Shown here piece by piece: positions 1-10,999 of a DNA stretch of 64,000 nt (position 1 is its first letter; the number at the start of each line of letters is the position of its first letter). Both the position numbers and the translations under genes were made by a program. The notes under the pieces were generated by a model. That model had not been told where the DNA came from. It worked only from the letters and a program-made list of their open reading frames with translations, and did no database searches. The stretch comes from Ipomoea triloba (taxonomy: Eukaryota; Streptophyta; Magnoliopsida; Solanales; Convolvulaceae): positions 3,684,567 to 3,748,566 of the forward strand of contig NC_044920.1 in the NCBI RefSeq assembly GCF_003576645.1, given 5' to 3'.

Positions 1-2511
1 CAAAATCATTCATTGGACATTGATCCAAACTCAATTTATCTCCCTTTGCAATAGGAGCAACACTTGGTGAGCAATCCGAAATCTTTCTAAAATTTTGTTA
101 ATATAGGCTTCTTGTGATAGACCTAACAGACCGCGTGATCTATCTCTATGGATCTTTATGCCAATGACATAAGATGCCTCGCCCATATCCTTCATATCAA
201 AATTATTAGAGAGAAATTGCTTCACCTCATGTAACATCCCTTTATTATTTGTTGCAAGTAAAGTGTCGTCCACATATAGAACAAGAAAACATATTTTACT
301 CCCACTTACCTTTTGGTATATACAACTATCTAATGGACTTTCAACAAAACCATATGAAGAAATAATCCCATCAAATTTTATATACCATTGACGGGAGGCT
401 TGTTTTAATCCGTAAATGGACTTCTTGAGCTTGCAAACCAAATGTTCACCTTTACTAGAAGAGAAACCTTCAGGTTGTTTCATATAAACCTCCTCTTATA
501 GATCACCATTAAGGAATGCTGTTTTTACATCCATTTGTTGCAGTTCAAAATTGAAGTGTGCAACTAAAACCAAAATGATTCGAAGTGAATCTTTCTTTGA
601 CACAGGAGAAAATGTCTCTGTGTAATCGATTCCTTCTTGCTGAGTGAATCCTTTAGCAACAAGTCTAGCCTTGTATCTTTCAATGTTGCCTAATGACTCC
701 CTTTTGGTTTTATAGACCCATTTACAACCAATAGCCTTGACATCTTTAGGCAACTCTACAAGGTCCCAAACTTCATTGCTCCGCATGGAATTCATTTCAT
801 CTTACATGGCTTCATACCATAAATCAGATTCCTTACAACTTATGGCTTGTGAAAAAGTTTCAGGATCATTTGTTTCTCCAACATTGCTTTCTTGTAAATA
901 CACTATATAATCACTAGGAATTGCCGATCTTCTAATTCCAGTAGATCTTCTTAATGCTGGACCATCTTCTCTTTGAAGAGTTGGTGGTTCAACTTCCTTT
1001 TCAGGAATTTCCTGAATTGGTTGATCTACTGGAATAAACTCAGCATTTTGTGGAGTTTCGTCAATAGGTTGTTCAATACCCATGTGATCCTGAGGGGTAT
1101 TTTGATCTATTATCAACCTATCTAATGATGTAGAAGGATGGAATTCATTATGTTCTTGAATAGGAATTAAATCTTTGAACTGATCCCTCCCACTAATCAA
1201 ATTATCTTCAAGAAATTTGGCATTTCTTGATTCCACAAACCTAGTAGAATGAGATGGACAGTAAAATCTGTAACCTTTCGAGGACTGTGCGTATCCAACA
1301 AAGAAACCATTTATAGTTCTCGGGTCCAACTTCTTTTCTTGTGGGTTATATATACGCACTTCAGATGGACATCCCCAAACACGCATATGTTGCAAACTCG
1401 GTTTCCAACCTTTAAACAATTCAAAAGGTGTCTTTGGGACAGCCTTAGTTGGAACACGGTTTAATATATACGTAGTCGTTTTCAGTGCTTCAATCCACAA
1501 GAACTTAGGAAGTTTTGAGTTGCTAAGCATACTTCTGACCATGTTAAGAAGTGTTCGATTTCTTCTTTCAGCCACACCATTTTGGTCCGAAGAACCAGGC
1601 ATGGTGTATTGGGCAACAATCCCATGTTCTTGAAGAAACTTAGCAAAAGGACCAGGTGTTTGTTCATTTTCAGTGTATCTACCATAATATTCACCATCTC
1701 TATCTGATCTTACTATTTGTATTCGCTTTCCACATTGATTCTCAACTTCAGCCTTAAACGTTTTGAAGGCATCCAATGCTTCATACTTATTAGAAAGCAA
1801 ATACATATATGTAAACCGTGAATAGTCATCAATAAAGGTGATAAAATATTTTTGGCCTGTCATGTCCATATCTGGACAACATATATCAGTATGTATGATT
1901 TCTAATATGGTAGAACTACTTGTGGTACATTTCTTAGACTTGTTTGTTTGCTTTCCCTTAATGCAATCTATACAAGTCTCAAAATCAGTATAATCAAGAG
2001 TACCAAGTACCCCATCATTTACTAATTTTTTTAATTCGTTCAATAGAGATGTGACCTAATCTCCGATGCCATAACATAGAGGAATTCTCATTAATACTTG
2101 GTCTTTTAGTGCCAGTATGAACATGTAAAGAATTATATGTAGAATTGCTTTGTAAATTAATACGATAAAGACCATCAGACAAAGTACCATTTCCAACACA
2201 AGTTGATTTATTAAAAATCACAATAGACTTGTCTTGAAACTTAAATGAAAATCCAAATGGTACAAGCTTTGAAACAGAAATCAAGTTTGGTGAGAAACTT
2301 GGTACATAAAAGGTCTTTTCTAAAACCAAAACAAAGCCACTACTTAATATTATTTACAAGTTCCAATTGCTTCAACTTGTGAGCCCATCTTGTTTCCAGA
2401 TAAGATAGTCCGCTCACTTCCCATTGGCTTCCTTAACGCTTGAAGTCCCTGTAAGGAATTCGCAATATGGATTGTTGATCCAGAATCAATCCACCAAGTA
2501 TTAGTGTTAAC
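1..2511 (-). pseudogene. copia pol (protease-integrase-RT), broken
   Basis: Minus-strand polyprotein remnant. Protease: Asp-Ser-Gly-Ser-Thr motif near 2474-2487. The GAG-pre-integrase His-His finger (LWHRRLGH) lies near 2060-2090. The integrase core follows, with the first Asp in IHTDICCPD and a later VRSDRDGEYYG motif. The RT has the copia signatures CKWVYKTKRE, KARLVAKGFTQQEGIDY and catalytic YVDD (near 255-270). Lesions: in-frame stops at 802-804 and 496-498, further stops between the protease and 2330, a frameshift around 2015-2043, and another frame change near base 90. The reading frame continues past the left edge. Not capable of producing a full Pol as written. Confidence 0.9.
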
Positions 2512-3408
2512 TTAAGACATATTAGATTCATAACATACAAATGAGGATAGATTACCTTTGTTCTCAAGCCACTTTTTGAACTTGATGCAATCTTTCTTAA
2601 AGTGTCCTTTCCTTTTACAGAAAAAACACCTTCGCATCTTAATTATGTCAGCTTGAGGTTGGCTTTTATCTTTTCCCTTAGCCTTAGTGGTACTTCGAGA
2701 TTTTCCCTTTCCTTGCGGTATGGAAAGCATAACACTTTCACCCATTTCCATTGAAAGCCTTTCTTCCTCTTCAACGCACATGGTCATTAAATCAACAATA
2801 GACCAATTTTCCTTATGCGTGTTATAAGAGATTTTGAAAGGCTCATAATGATGTGGAAGTGTATTTAAAACATGATGTACTACAAAGGTATCCGGCAAAA
2901 CTACCCCGAGTTTTTTCAGCTAGTTTGTTAAATCCTGAAACTTCATAATGTACTCTCGTACACCCTTAACTGTGTTTAAACGAAGGGAAGAAAATTTCAT
3001 AATAAGGGTGCTAGTTAAAGACTTAACTGAGCTGGCATATTGAGCGTCAAGGGCCTCAAGCAAGGGCTTGACATCTGTATATGCATCAACAATACCACGA
3101 ACGGAATCCGAAACATTAGACTTGATTAAAATTACACTGAGCCGATTGGATCTCTCCCATCGCTCATATAGTGCAATTTCATCAGGTGTACTTGAATCTG
3201 TAGGGATTTGTGGTTTATTATTGTTGACAGCATAATCCAACTCTTTCCACCCTAAATTCAGAAGAATCCTTTCTTTCCAAACTTTATAATTATCACTACA
3301 GAGTTGGGGAATTTGAATGGTCAAATCAGTATGAGTAATGGGTTGAGATGCTATAAAGACCAAAAGGTTCATATTAGTTTTTGAGGCACTCATAGATTTG
3401 AATTGCAT
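2512..3408 (-). pseudogene. copia gag, broken by one stop
   Basis: Two minus-strand segments in the same frame (3408-2920 and 2898-2512) are separated by an in-frame TAG at 2920-2922. The first carries the UBN2-like gag region (KVWKERILLNL, then the LEALDAQYA and VKGVREYIMKFQ motifs). The second carries the gag tail with a CCHC zinc knuckle (CFFCKRKGHFKKDC) near 2590-2640. A second in-frame stop at 2512-2514 separates gag from the protease. The ATG at 3408 was chosen as the usual gag start; the alternative Met five residues in (MSAS) is equally plausible. The product would be the structural protein of the retroelement particle. Confidence 0.85.
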
Positions 3409-5230
3409 ACATTACTAATGTAAATGATGCATAAGATAGACTCGAATGCCATAAAAATTGCCTGTGGGCTAAATTTTTACACATAATGAATCCATCAAAA
3501 CTTAATGGTGGAAACAGAATGGGTACATTTTTAGTTAATTTTCCACACATAATAACAAAACTACCAAACTATATGCCGATACATAATTGCCTGTGGGCTA
3601 AATTATGATCACAGCTTAGTATTTTATTCCAATTAATTATACAAACGTAACAAAATTGCCTGTGGGCTAAATTTTATTATATTATGTATGATTAATCGCA
3701 ATTTATGCCTAAACTTTATGTGATTTATTAAAAATTTATATATAATTTTAATTAAATTAAGGATGTTGTGGCTACTCCTTAATTAACTAAAATTGTATTA
3801 TCACATTGGCATAGGTTTATTTAAAGCCTAACAAACAAATTATACTGACATGTGATAAACAATTCCCAAGTATACTCCCAGGAAAGTTGGTTGAGATAAA
3901 GTCTAATTAAAAACCAACTCCTTAGACAGAGTAGGGTCGCAAGGGGACTAGTAGCAATATGGCTGAAGGCACTATGGCAGTTTCAGCCAGCAAGGCGTTT
4001 TAAGCCAGGGCCATAGAACTAGTATTCCTCCCCAAGAAACTTTCCTTGGTTCATGCATTCTCACATTCAATGTACAATAGTTTGAAAGTTCTATATGAAT
4101 GTAAATTCACTTATAGTTAAGGCTTTAAATAGGGTAAACTATCCTTTTAGGATTCTTTAATGTGCCAATTTATTAGGCACAATTGAAAAATGATAATATG
4201 CCTAATCTATCCTTAAAGACACTAAATTCACCTAAAAGGCACTATACCATGCATAATAAACATTTAATTCAGACCTAAAAGGCTCTAAATTCATCCTTAA
4301 AGAACATGCTTTTCTAAAGGCATAATTATAATAATCAAATAATTCTTGCAATAAATATACATAGCATGCTCAAATTATGCATATTAACAACTCATACTCC
4401 ATAATTAAATTGCAATACTTAAACAATTTAATATCAACACATTTATTAAATTAAAATTCAACTAAACAAGCTCAAAAATAATAAGCTCAAATTGAATTAT
4501 AATCTAATAAAATTCATTTTTGAAGAATTTGTAAGGAGCTGGATTAAAATTTGATGTTAAAGATAAGCCCAGAACCATTGAAAAATAAATAAGCCCATCT
4601 TGTTCAATTAATTAAGCCTAACAGTAAAATGGGTCTAGACTTTAAATAAAATGGATCCAAAATTTATAACAAGTCCAAATGCCATAAATAATTTAAATGG
4701 GTCCATATCTGTTTTAATAGTCCAGCCCATCTTAATCAATTCCTTCAGCCTCTTATATAATTAAACCAAAGCCTAAAACCTAGTTGCCTTTTATCTATAA
4801 TCTGCGCAGCCAGAGCAGAGAAAAATACCGAGAGAGATGGAGACGCGAAGAGGGAAAGAGAGAGAGGTCGCCGGCCACCGCCACGGTTCGCGACCACTCG
4901 CCGGCGACCACTCCGACTGCCGGCGCACCGCCACCGTCTCCACCACCGGTCACCGAAGAATGATAAACCGGAGGCTCCAGTCTGCGAATTTATTCGGTAT
5001 TTTATCCATAAGGCAGTAGGTGTATTTATAAATTTATTTCAAAATTGTTCATTTATATTTCGAAAATAATTTATAACATATTCCAAAAATATTTTGGTGA
5101 GATTTGTATACATATATAAAATCAAAATATATATATGCATACACTGTAAAATCAATATTTAGCAGAATATAGAAATTCATATATGTAGGCATATACACAT
5201 AAATTAATCAACCAAGCAGAGGTTTAATGT
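3409..5230 (-). other. copia 5' leader (untranslated region)
   Basis: About 1.8 kb of AT-rich non-coding sequence between PBS and gag. It carries three copies of an AGCCCACAGGCAAT-type motif (3457-3675) and a GC-rich patch at 4830-4970. The same leader is recognisable on the plus strand at about 33530-34700, in a second, pol-less element. The short plus-strand open frame at 4837-5019 lies in the GC-rich patch and shows no family resemblance. Confidence 0.75.
3457..3675 (-). repeat. three copies of an AGCCCACAGGC motif in the leader
   Basis: On + the motif reads attgcctgtgggctaaat and occurs at about 3457-3475, 3586-3605 and 3654-3675, spaced about 129 and 69 bases. Each copy sits in AT-rich sequence and is nearly identical. 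Related copies occur at about 34168, 34238, 34505 and 34645 on + in a different element. Function unknown; it could be an RNA-level signal such as packaging or dimerisation, which is inference. Confidence 0.8.
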
Positions 5231-5242
5231 GCTCTGATACCA
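5231..5242 (-). other. copia primer binding site (initiator tRNA-Met)
   Basis: Minus-strand TGGTATCAGAGC, complementary to the 3' end of plant initiator methionyl tRNA and used to prime minus-strand DNA synthesis. It lies two bases inside the LTR boundary at 5245. Confidence 0.9.
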
Positions 5243-5244
5243 AC

Positions 5245-5653
5245 TGTAAGTATAAAAACTGAAATATATAGGATCTAACCTCCAGCCATTGTTTGTTGCT
5301 GCCTGAATTTGCTGCAGTATAGATTTTGCCCCTCACTTCTCACAACCATCTTAGATGGTGTATGAGTCTTAATGTTGTGCAGTGAGAGGATTATAGAGCC
5401 TTTATATAGATGTAGTCCATCAATGCACTATTTCAATTATTTCCTACTGTTTAACTGTTTGCACCACTCAAGAACATTTTAATTATTTCCTACTGTTTAA
5501 CTGTTTGCACCACTCAAGAACAGGAAAATGGCCTTTCAATTATATTGAGATTTAATATCTGAATAAGAAGATAATGAATCCCTGATTTTAAGGGGTAGTG
5601 GATTCACTTTTGCTAGTGGATTCACTATCATTGAAAGTGACATTTATCTAACA
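5245..5653 (-). repeat. copia 5' LTR
   Basis: Minus strand starts TGTTAGATAAATG (at 5653) and ends ATACTTACA (at 5245), giving TG..CA ends and 409 bp. A TATA box (CTATATAAAGGC on minus) lies at about 5397-5410 and would drive the element transcript towards gag. A 42-bp segment is repeated with a 46-bp period at 5435-5522, a small internal tandem duplication. The boundary at 5653/5654 is supported by the LINE coding sequence resuming there. Confidence 0.85.
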
Positions 5654-5732
5654 GTTTGGACACAAGGCCCATTAGTTCTCGAACTGTCCGAGGGCTACCC
5701 AATCCCCGGTAGTTCCAGCTCAATGTACTCAT
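5654..5732 (-). pseudogene. LINE ORF2 N-terminus (endonuclease), interrupted
   Basis: From ATG at 5732 the frame reads MSTLSWNYRGLGSPRTVREL, the standard start of the apurinic-like endonuclease domain of plant L1 ORF2 (the catalytic Asn lies in SWN). Only 26 codons remain before the copia LTR. The ATG overlaps the ORF1 stop by one base (ATGA). Confidence 0.85.
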
Positions 5733-6724
5733 TGTGATGGGCGGGTCTGGGACTCCCGACCCGCTGTAGCTAAGTTTTTTGATGCCTCGGTTATGTTAGT
5801 GTCACCAACAATAGTACGCTCATGGCTGGACATGTCTTCCCGTCTGCGCTTATGCTCCCCATGCAGAATAATCCCAACTTCCAACTGATCAGGATTAGCG
5901 GTCGTGGATCTTGGGGCAGCCTCAACAAAAGCAGCCTTTGCTGGGAGATCAGATAAAAGCCACTTTGCCCCTATTGACTTGGCTTGACGACGGGCTCCTG
6001 CTCTCATCTAACCTCCATATGGATAATCCTTGGGCAAGATACCATCCTCATAAACTTTCTTGCAGAACTTATCTGAATGGCCCAGGAGACCACAACAAAA
6101 ACATAAAGTATTAAGGCGTTCATAACGGAACGTAATCCATTGAAATGTCCCATCTCGACGACGCAGCTTCATCCTCCTCTTTAATGGTTCATCAACCTTC
6201 AAAGTTACCCTTACTCGAAAGAAACTGCGCCAATTGCCTCCAAAATTATTTGGATCCGCAACAACAAACAAGCCAACATAATTACCTATCTGCTCAACGA
6301 ATTTAGTAGAAGCATATATTGCAGGCAGATCATGGATCTGAACCCAAAAGTCCACAGAATCCAACACCACTTCTTTTAGTTGCGTCTGACGAGTTAGTTC
6401 CTTGCAAACCAACGTATGATTTTCAAAGGACCACGGTTCGTCGACGATCGCACGTTGCATATCCCTTGCATGAGGGAATTGGAACAAGAATAAATTTTCA
6501 TTTACCGGAAAGACTCTCATCCCCATCATTGGACGCCATACCGATGCCAAAACTTGTTGCATTTGTTCAAACTTGATCGATCGATCCGTAAGGAATCGTC
6601 CAACCAGTTCGTAATAAACAGTACTGTCGCTGGCCTGATCTTGCACTGGAGCATCCAGTCCACCCAACTCCTCCTCATCAAGTGTGAGATCGGCACAGCC
6701 CTTCTCCAAATCATGTACGTCCAT
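5729..6724 (-). pseudogene. LINE ORF1 (DUF4283 + CCHC zinc knuckle), one nonsense stop
   Basis: Starts with ATG at 6724 and reads 238 codons of a DUF4283-type nucleic-acid-binding domain (FLFQFPHARDMQRAI, WSFENHTLV, WVQIHDLP motifs), then a zinc knuckle of CX2CX4HX4C form (CFCCGLLGHSDKFC) near residues 210-225. A TAG at 6008-6010 ends it after PYGG. The same frame continues (AGARRQAKS...) for 92 more codons to the TGA at 5729-5731, so this is a single nonsense mutation. The stop overlaps the ORF2 start as ATGA. ORF1 proteins of plant L1 elements bind the element RNA; here the protein would be truncated before its basic C-terminus. Confidence 0.85.
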
Positions 6725-6830
6725 TGCACACTCCTCTCAACAAAGCAAAAAGCAAGAAATAAGAAAAAGAAAAAGAAAAAGCCCTAGAAACCCTAGGGAG
6801 AAACCCTGGAGAGAGAGAGCCGCTGTTCCA

Positions 6831-7002
6831 ATTCCAAAATATTAAATAAGCTATAAGATGTACTAAAAAAAATAAGCTATAAGCTTTGTTTGGTAATAAG
6901 AATATTACGCAATTATGTTAATAAATAATTAATATTTTGGTACATTGATTTCGGTTAAGAAACTATTAGGCTGGAAATAATTAATAAGAATATTAGGAAA
7001 TA
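6831..7002. other. AT-rich flank with a short direct repeat
   Basis: No coding sequence. A 13-bp direct repeat aataagctataag occurs at about 6844-6856 and 6871-6883, just upstream of the LINE 5' end. It could be a local duplication or part of the LINE target site; undecided. Confidence 0.4.
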
Positions 7003-7476
7003 GAGTTAATTCCACCAGAGGTCTTTCGTCTTTGGTAGCAATTTCAATTTTAGTCCCAAACTATCGTTTTTGTCATTTAACATCCTAGACTATTATTTTT
7101 TGGACATTTTTTAGTCATTCTCATGATTTATCCTATTTTTATTAAGGGCATTTTTGTCCCTTCATATTTTTCTTTTGTTATTTTTTCAGTTTCAACCAGT
7201 TTAATTGGTTTATAACTTTACTAAAAGTCGGTTGAAAAATATGGTTACTAAAAATTACCTAAAGGCCTAAACCAATTAAATAGGTAGAAATTAGAAAAAT
7301 AACTAAATAAAAATATAAAAAGACAAAAAAACACTTACTAAAAATAGGAAAAGTTATGAGAAGAACTAAAAGTGTCCAAAAAAGAATAGTTCAGGATGTT
7401 AAATGACAAAAACGATAGTCTTGGACTAAATTTGGAATTGACAACAAAGACAAGGGACCACTGGTGGAATTAACTC
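7003..7476. mobile_element. MULE-type MITE, copy 1
   Basis: Long terminal inverted repeats: left GAGTTAATTCCACCAGAGGT and right CACTGGTGGAATTAACTC, with inverted similarity extending more than 100 bases inward (the lines about a fall of interest in cytosine-rich words such as 'agtcccaaactatcg' recur inverted at about 7400-7440). No coding capacity. A second copy lies at 14356-14794. The flanking 9-mers here do not match clearly, so the target duplication is decayed or the ends are slightly off. Confidence 0.75.
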
Positions 7477-7669
7477 TTAGACAATATCAATGCATGTCAT
7501 CTAGAATATCAATGTCATGAAAATGAGTTTTCTGGATCAAATTTCTAGCTTGGGATCCCTAATCCAGAAAACATCCCTCTCCACCGCTTTCCCTCCGCCT
7601 GCACCGCCCTCCTTCGCCTCTCTCCTCATCACTTACGATGAGGCCACCTGCTCCTTCACGCTCTCTGCC

Positions 7670-8118
7670 TAGTCATGACTACGCTTTGGTTTCGAACCGG
7701 CGGTTTCCGGTTCCGAAATCGAAACCGAACCTTCTATCACTGTTCCAGGTACAGTTCCAGAACCGACAATTCGAATCAGTTTTTTTTAATTTTTTTTTTT
7801 GTAATTTTTAAATTGTCCGAATTCAACAATTAATATTTTTTGTTGAAAATTTTCCATTCTAAAATGTTTTTAAAATAGTTATATTAAATATTTAAACTTC
7901 AAAGTTAAACTATATTAAAAAATTTGTTATAGTTGAATTTTAAAATGTTATTAAAGTTTAAACTTTAATCAAATAATAATTAAACTTTAACCAAATAATA
8001 AAAAATAATCAACTTTTTTTTTTACTTTTTTTTGGGTTTGGAACCAGAACTGTTCGGTTCCAACAGTGCACAGTTTGGTTCGAACCTTCCTATTCCAACC
8101 GAATCGTGGTCATCCCTA
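7670..8118. mobile_element. non-autonomous hAT element
   Basis: Ends are TAGTCATGACTACGCTTTGG on the left and the inverse of TAGGGATGACCACGATTCGG on the right, followed inward by GGTTC/GAACC-rich subterminal repeats, as in many plant hAT elements. Flanking 8-mers tctctgcc and tctccgct agree at 6 of 8 positions, compatible with an old 8-bp target duplication. No transposase. Confidence 0.65.
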
Positions 8119-8399
8119 TCTCCGCTGCAACCGTATAAGTTCTATTGAAGAATTCTATATTGATAATCATAATTTGTATATATATATGGATTGATGAAGC
8201 TGTGGTTCATGGCGACTTCCTACTACGACAATTAATTATTACCGAACTGTAATATGATTTAGACATTTATATTATTATTAAAATAAATATAGAAAAAATA
8301 AAAGAGAAATAATTTAAAAAGTAAATATAGTGTCAACTATTATATAATAATGCATATTACATGTCAATTTATAAAGTTGTAATACGATTTCTTACTTGG

Positions 8400-8832
8400 A
8401 AGTTGAAGAAGCAAATGAGAGAGTCACCAGCACGAGAAGAAGAGGGAGAGAGTGCAAAATGAAGAATTACAATTTTTTTTGTCACCAATCCATTGTATTT
8501 ATAGGTAGAGAATGTGAGAATTATAAATTAGTAATATCAATTTCCTTTTCCAATTTACCTTCTTAATCAAATATTATTTCACGTTGATTCGGTCATTTCC
8601 TTTTTTATTTTCAGCCAATTAGGGATCTTTATAATTTTAAGTCAATTAATAATATCCGTTTTCTTTTCCAATTTGCCTAATTTTCGTTTCCTTTTTCATT
8701 AGGATATTTTTATATTTTCAGTCAATTAATAATATCAGTTTCAATTTCCAAATTAATTACTTTTACAGTTTTACTATTGTTTGGGTGGGAATTTCATAAA
8801 GGGGGGTTTTATTTTTATTAATAGTATAGATG
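8400..8832 (-). mobile_element. Helitron 5'-end fragment carrying a promoter-like segment
   Basis: Minus strand begins TCTATACTATTAATAAAAATA at 8832, a typical plant Helitron 5' terminus. Inside it, on the same strand, lies a TATA box (CTATAAATAC, 8494-8504) followed by a CT-rich stretch down to about 8400 that looks like a 5' UTR. The 3' end was not found. The left limit is arbitrary. Confidence 0.45.
8494..8504 (-). promoter_or_regulatory. TATA box of a possible captured promoter
   Basis: CTATAAATACA on the minus strand, about 40-90 bases upstream of a CT-rich leader-like stretch. No open frame follows, so if it was captured from a gene, only the promoter and leader remain. Confidence 0.4.
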
Positions 8833-9087
8833 TTTGTTTAAATTATCTTTTGAATAATCTTTAAAAGTTAAAATTTAAATAAATATACAATAGAATTTAA
8901 TTCTTTTAAAGTTTTTTAGAATTTAAATTTAAATAGTATAATTATATTTATAATAGTATTTTCATTCTTTTAAACATAATATAATTAAGGTATTTTAAAA
9001 TTATCAACATTTCTACAATTTTCACTTCTAAATGGTTATACTTAATTTTTTTAATGACTTATTTTTAATAACTGTCTTATTTATATA

Positions 9088-10189
9088 CTAGTTTTTCACG
9101 CGCATTGCGCGAATGAGATAATGCTCAATGTTTATTATTAAATAAGTATTTCAAAGTATATCCAATGCAAGATTATATAGGAGATGCTCATGCATATATA
9201 ATTGAATGTTGAATTTGTTTATTTAAATCAGTAATTCAAAGTTTATGAATGCAAGATATAATATATGAGAGATGGATTGTAATTGTCATTAATATATTTA
9301 AAGAATGCACAATAAATATTTTATATACAAGATTAATAAATGTTGCAACGGTAGATATTTTTCAAATTTTTTTTCTTTTCTGAATTTGAAAGATTGATTC
9401 CAACAATGTTGTAGTCTAAGCATTTTTTCAATGCATCAAGTGTGTCATAATGTTCTATTGGCCTACATAGATATTTTTAATAACGATTTTAAATCAATTT
9501 ATTGAGTTATTTGAATGTCTTATTTGTTAACAAATCCCCCACAAGTACACAAGTAGTTAATATGATTGGCTTCAAACTGTTTTTTTTTAAATTTGTTTCC
9601 ATGTTATTAACATAATACTTTGTAAATAAATATATAACATTATTTTTTAGTATAACTTTGATGGTAATAAATCTTTGCATTTTAGAAAATATAGACAATA
9701 TAACTAATAAAATTATATCTCTTTTTAAAATTTTTGATAATGCATATTTTTTTTGAATAAATGCATTGTAGACATCGAATTATAAATTAAAGAAATGCAT
9801 ATATATTGTTTTTTTTTTGTTGTAACTACTAATTTATTTAATTTAATATCAGTAATAGAGTGAGATACTTACTTTTGAATAATATATTCTAACATATTCG
9901 TAGTATATGTTCAACAATTATGTCAACTTTGATTGGGATGAAGTTCGAACCTAAGACCTTACTTATAGAAATTAATGGTTAAGTTAAAAGTTAACGGAAT
10001 ATTAACGGAAAAGAGAATATTTAACGAAAAATTTAACGGATAATCATATAATTAAGGATAAATTAGAAAATCTCAAGGAAAAATATAAATCTAAACAATC
10101 TGAACCATCCATTTGATTTAATAATTTGACCGTCATTTTGTGTACCCATTATAGGCCTAACTTTCTTTGACTCTTATTAGTATAGTAGA
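9088..10189 (-). mobile_element. non-autonomous Helitron, 1.1 kb
   Basis: Minus strand starts TCTACTATACTAATAAGAG (5' end at 10189). It ends with a short GC hairpin (CGCGCAATGCGCG, about 9099-9111), then TGAAAAACTAG, with CTAG at 9088-9091. No helicase. The 5' half is homologous to a plus-strand Helitron starting at 57059, and the 3' end to those at 41787 and about 56131. A degraded GTTCGAACC-containing stretch is at about 9945-9955. Confidence 0.7.
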
Positions 10190-10257
10190 CATTTATTTTT
10201 TAGGTTTGGTTTCGACATAAATTAAGAAGAAAATTTTTGTCTTACTTGGATTAGAAA

Positions 10258-10980
10258 AAATGCTTATGGCATGTAGCAAGAGCTTGGTCTGTTTTCCATC
10301 TATGCCTATGCTAGACTCAAGTCGCCAAGTCTTATATGAAAATCAATTGTTATATGATGAATTGTCATATTTTGTTTTTGAAAGGAATGATGAATTGTCA
10401 TATGATTGTGTTGCTCTTAAAGAAGAACATGATAGTTTGATTAATCAACTTACTGATGAACAACATGTATACAATACTTCTTGGTGACGTTCAATCCGGT
10501 GGAGGATGATTGTTTCTTGTTTACGGTTATGGAGAAACATGAAAAACTTTTGTATGGCGAGCATTGATTGTAACTTTACATTCTGAGCGTACCATTGTTC
10601 TCAATGTTACTTCAAGTGGTATTACTTTTCTTCTTATGCTAGGTGGTAAGACCGCACATTATCAATTTGTAATACCCATAGATGTAAATGAAGATTAATC
10701 TTGTAACATTTCCCAATGTAGTGATCTTTCTGAGTTACTTATAAATTGGGATGAAACGCCAATGATATATAAGCATTGCTTTGAGACATTGGATTAAACT
10801 ATGAGGGATCTGTTACGATTTGTGAACCCTTTGAGTTCAAGTATGACATTTTGGGGAAAAATAGTGATTCTTGGTGGTGATTTTCGACAAATACTACTTG
10901 TGTTTCCAAAAGGAAAAAGACAAGACACTGTTGGGGTAAGTATAAACTCTTCATATCTTTGGAATAGTTATAAACTGTCA
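10258..10980 (+). pseudogene. Helitron helicase (PIF1-type) relic
   Basis: Plus-strand reading follows the helicase part of plant Helitron proteins: SKSLVCFPSMPML, then LTDEQHVYNT, then a degraded Walker A (VYGYGET followed by a stop), then Walker B-like WDETPMIYKHCFE, then ILGGDFRQIL and SSYLWNS. Several stops and frame changes break it. It corresponds to the region encoded at about 20300-19480 in the large Helitron but is clearly diverged. It ends abruptly at about 10980 where unrelated sequence begins. Confidence 0.85.
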
Positions 10981-10999
10981 TCCCGCACCATGATCCTGC

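Larger units (their letters stand above)
1..5653 (-). mobile_element. Ty1/copia LTR retrotransposon, cut by the left window edge
   Basis: On the minus strand the order is 5' LTR (5245-5653), primer binding site (5231-5242), ~1.8-kb leader, gag, then pol with protease, integrase and reverse transcriptase in the copia order (integrase before RT). RNase H and the 3' LTR would lie left of base 1. Coding capacity is lost through several stops and at least one frameshift. The right end abuts LINE ORF2 coding sequence, which places the insertion precisely; the predicted 5-bp target duplication is 5654-5658 (gtttg on +). Its partner lies outside the window. Confidence 0.9.
5654..6830 (-). mobile_element. 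L1-like LINE, 5' part (5' UTR, ORF1, start of ORF2)
   Basis: Minus-strand non-LTR retrotransposon with a short CT-rich 5' UTR (about 6725-6830, including repeats of an AGGGTTTC-type sequence), ORF1 (6724-5729) and the first 26 codons of ORF2 (5732-5654), after which the copia LTR interrupts it. The rest of ORF2 should resume on the far side of the copia element, outside the window. The 5' boundary is approximate. Confidence 0.85.

Noticed and set aside
4837..5019. 60-codon plus-strand open frame rich in Arg/Thr
   Set aside because: Lies in the GC-rich part of the copia leader, has no family resemblance, and is antisense to the element.
5435..5522. 42-bp repeat in the copia LTR as part of the 42-bp series
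   Set aside because: The period is 46 bp with a base difference at the joint, unlike the exact back-to-back 42-bp units in the Helitron.
10799..10981. Minus-strand frame opposite the helicase relic
   Set aside because: Shadow of the plus-strand helicase reading, which has clear motifs.
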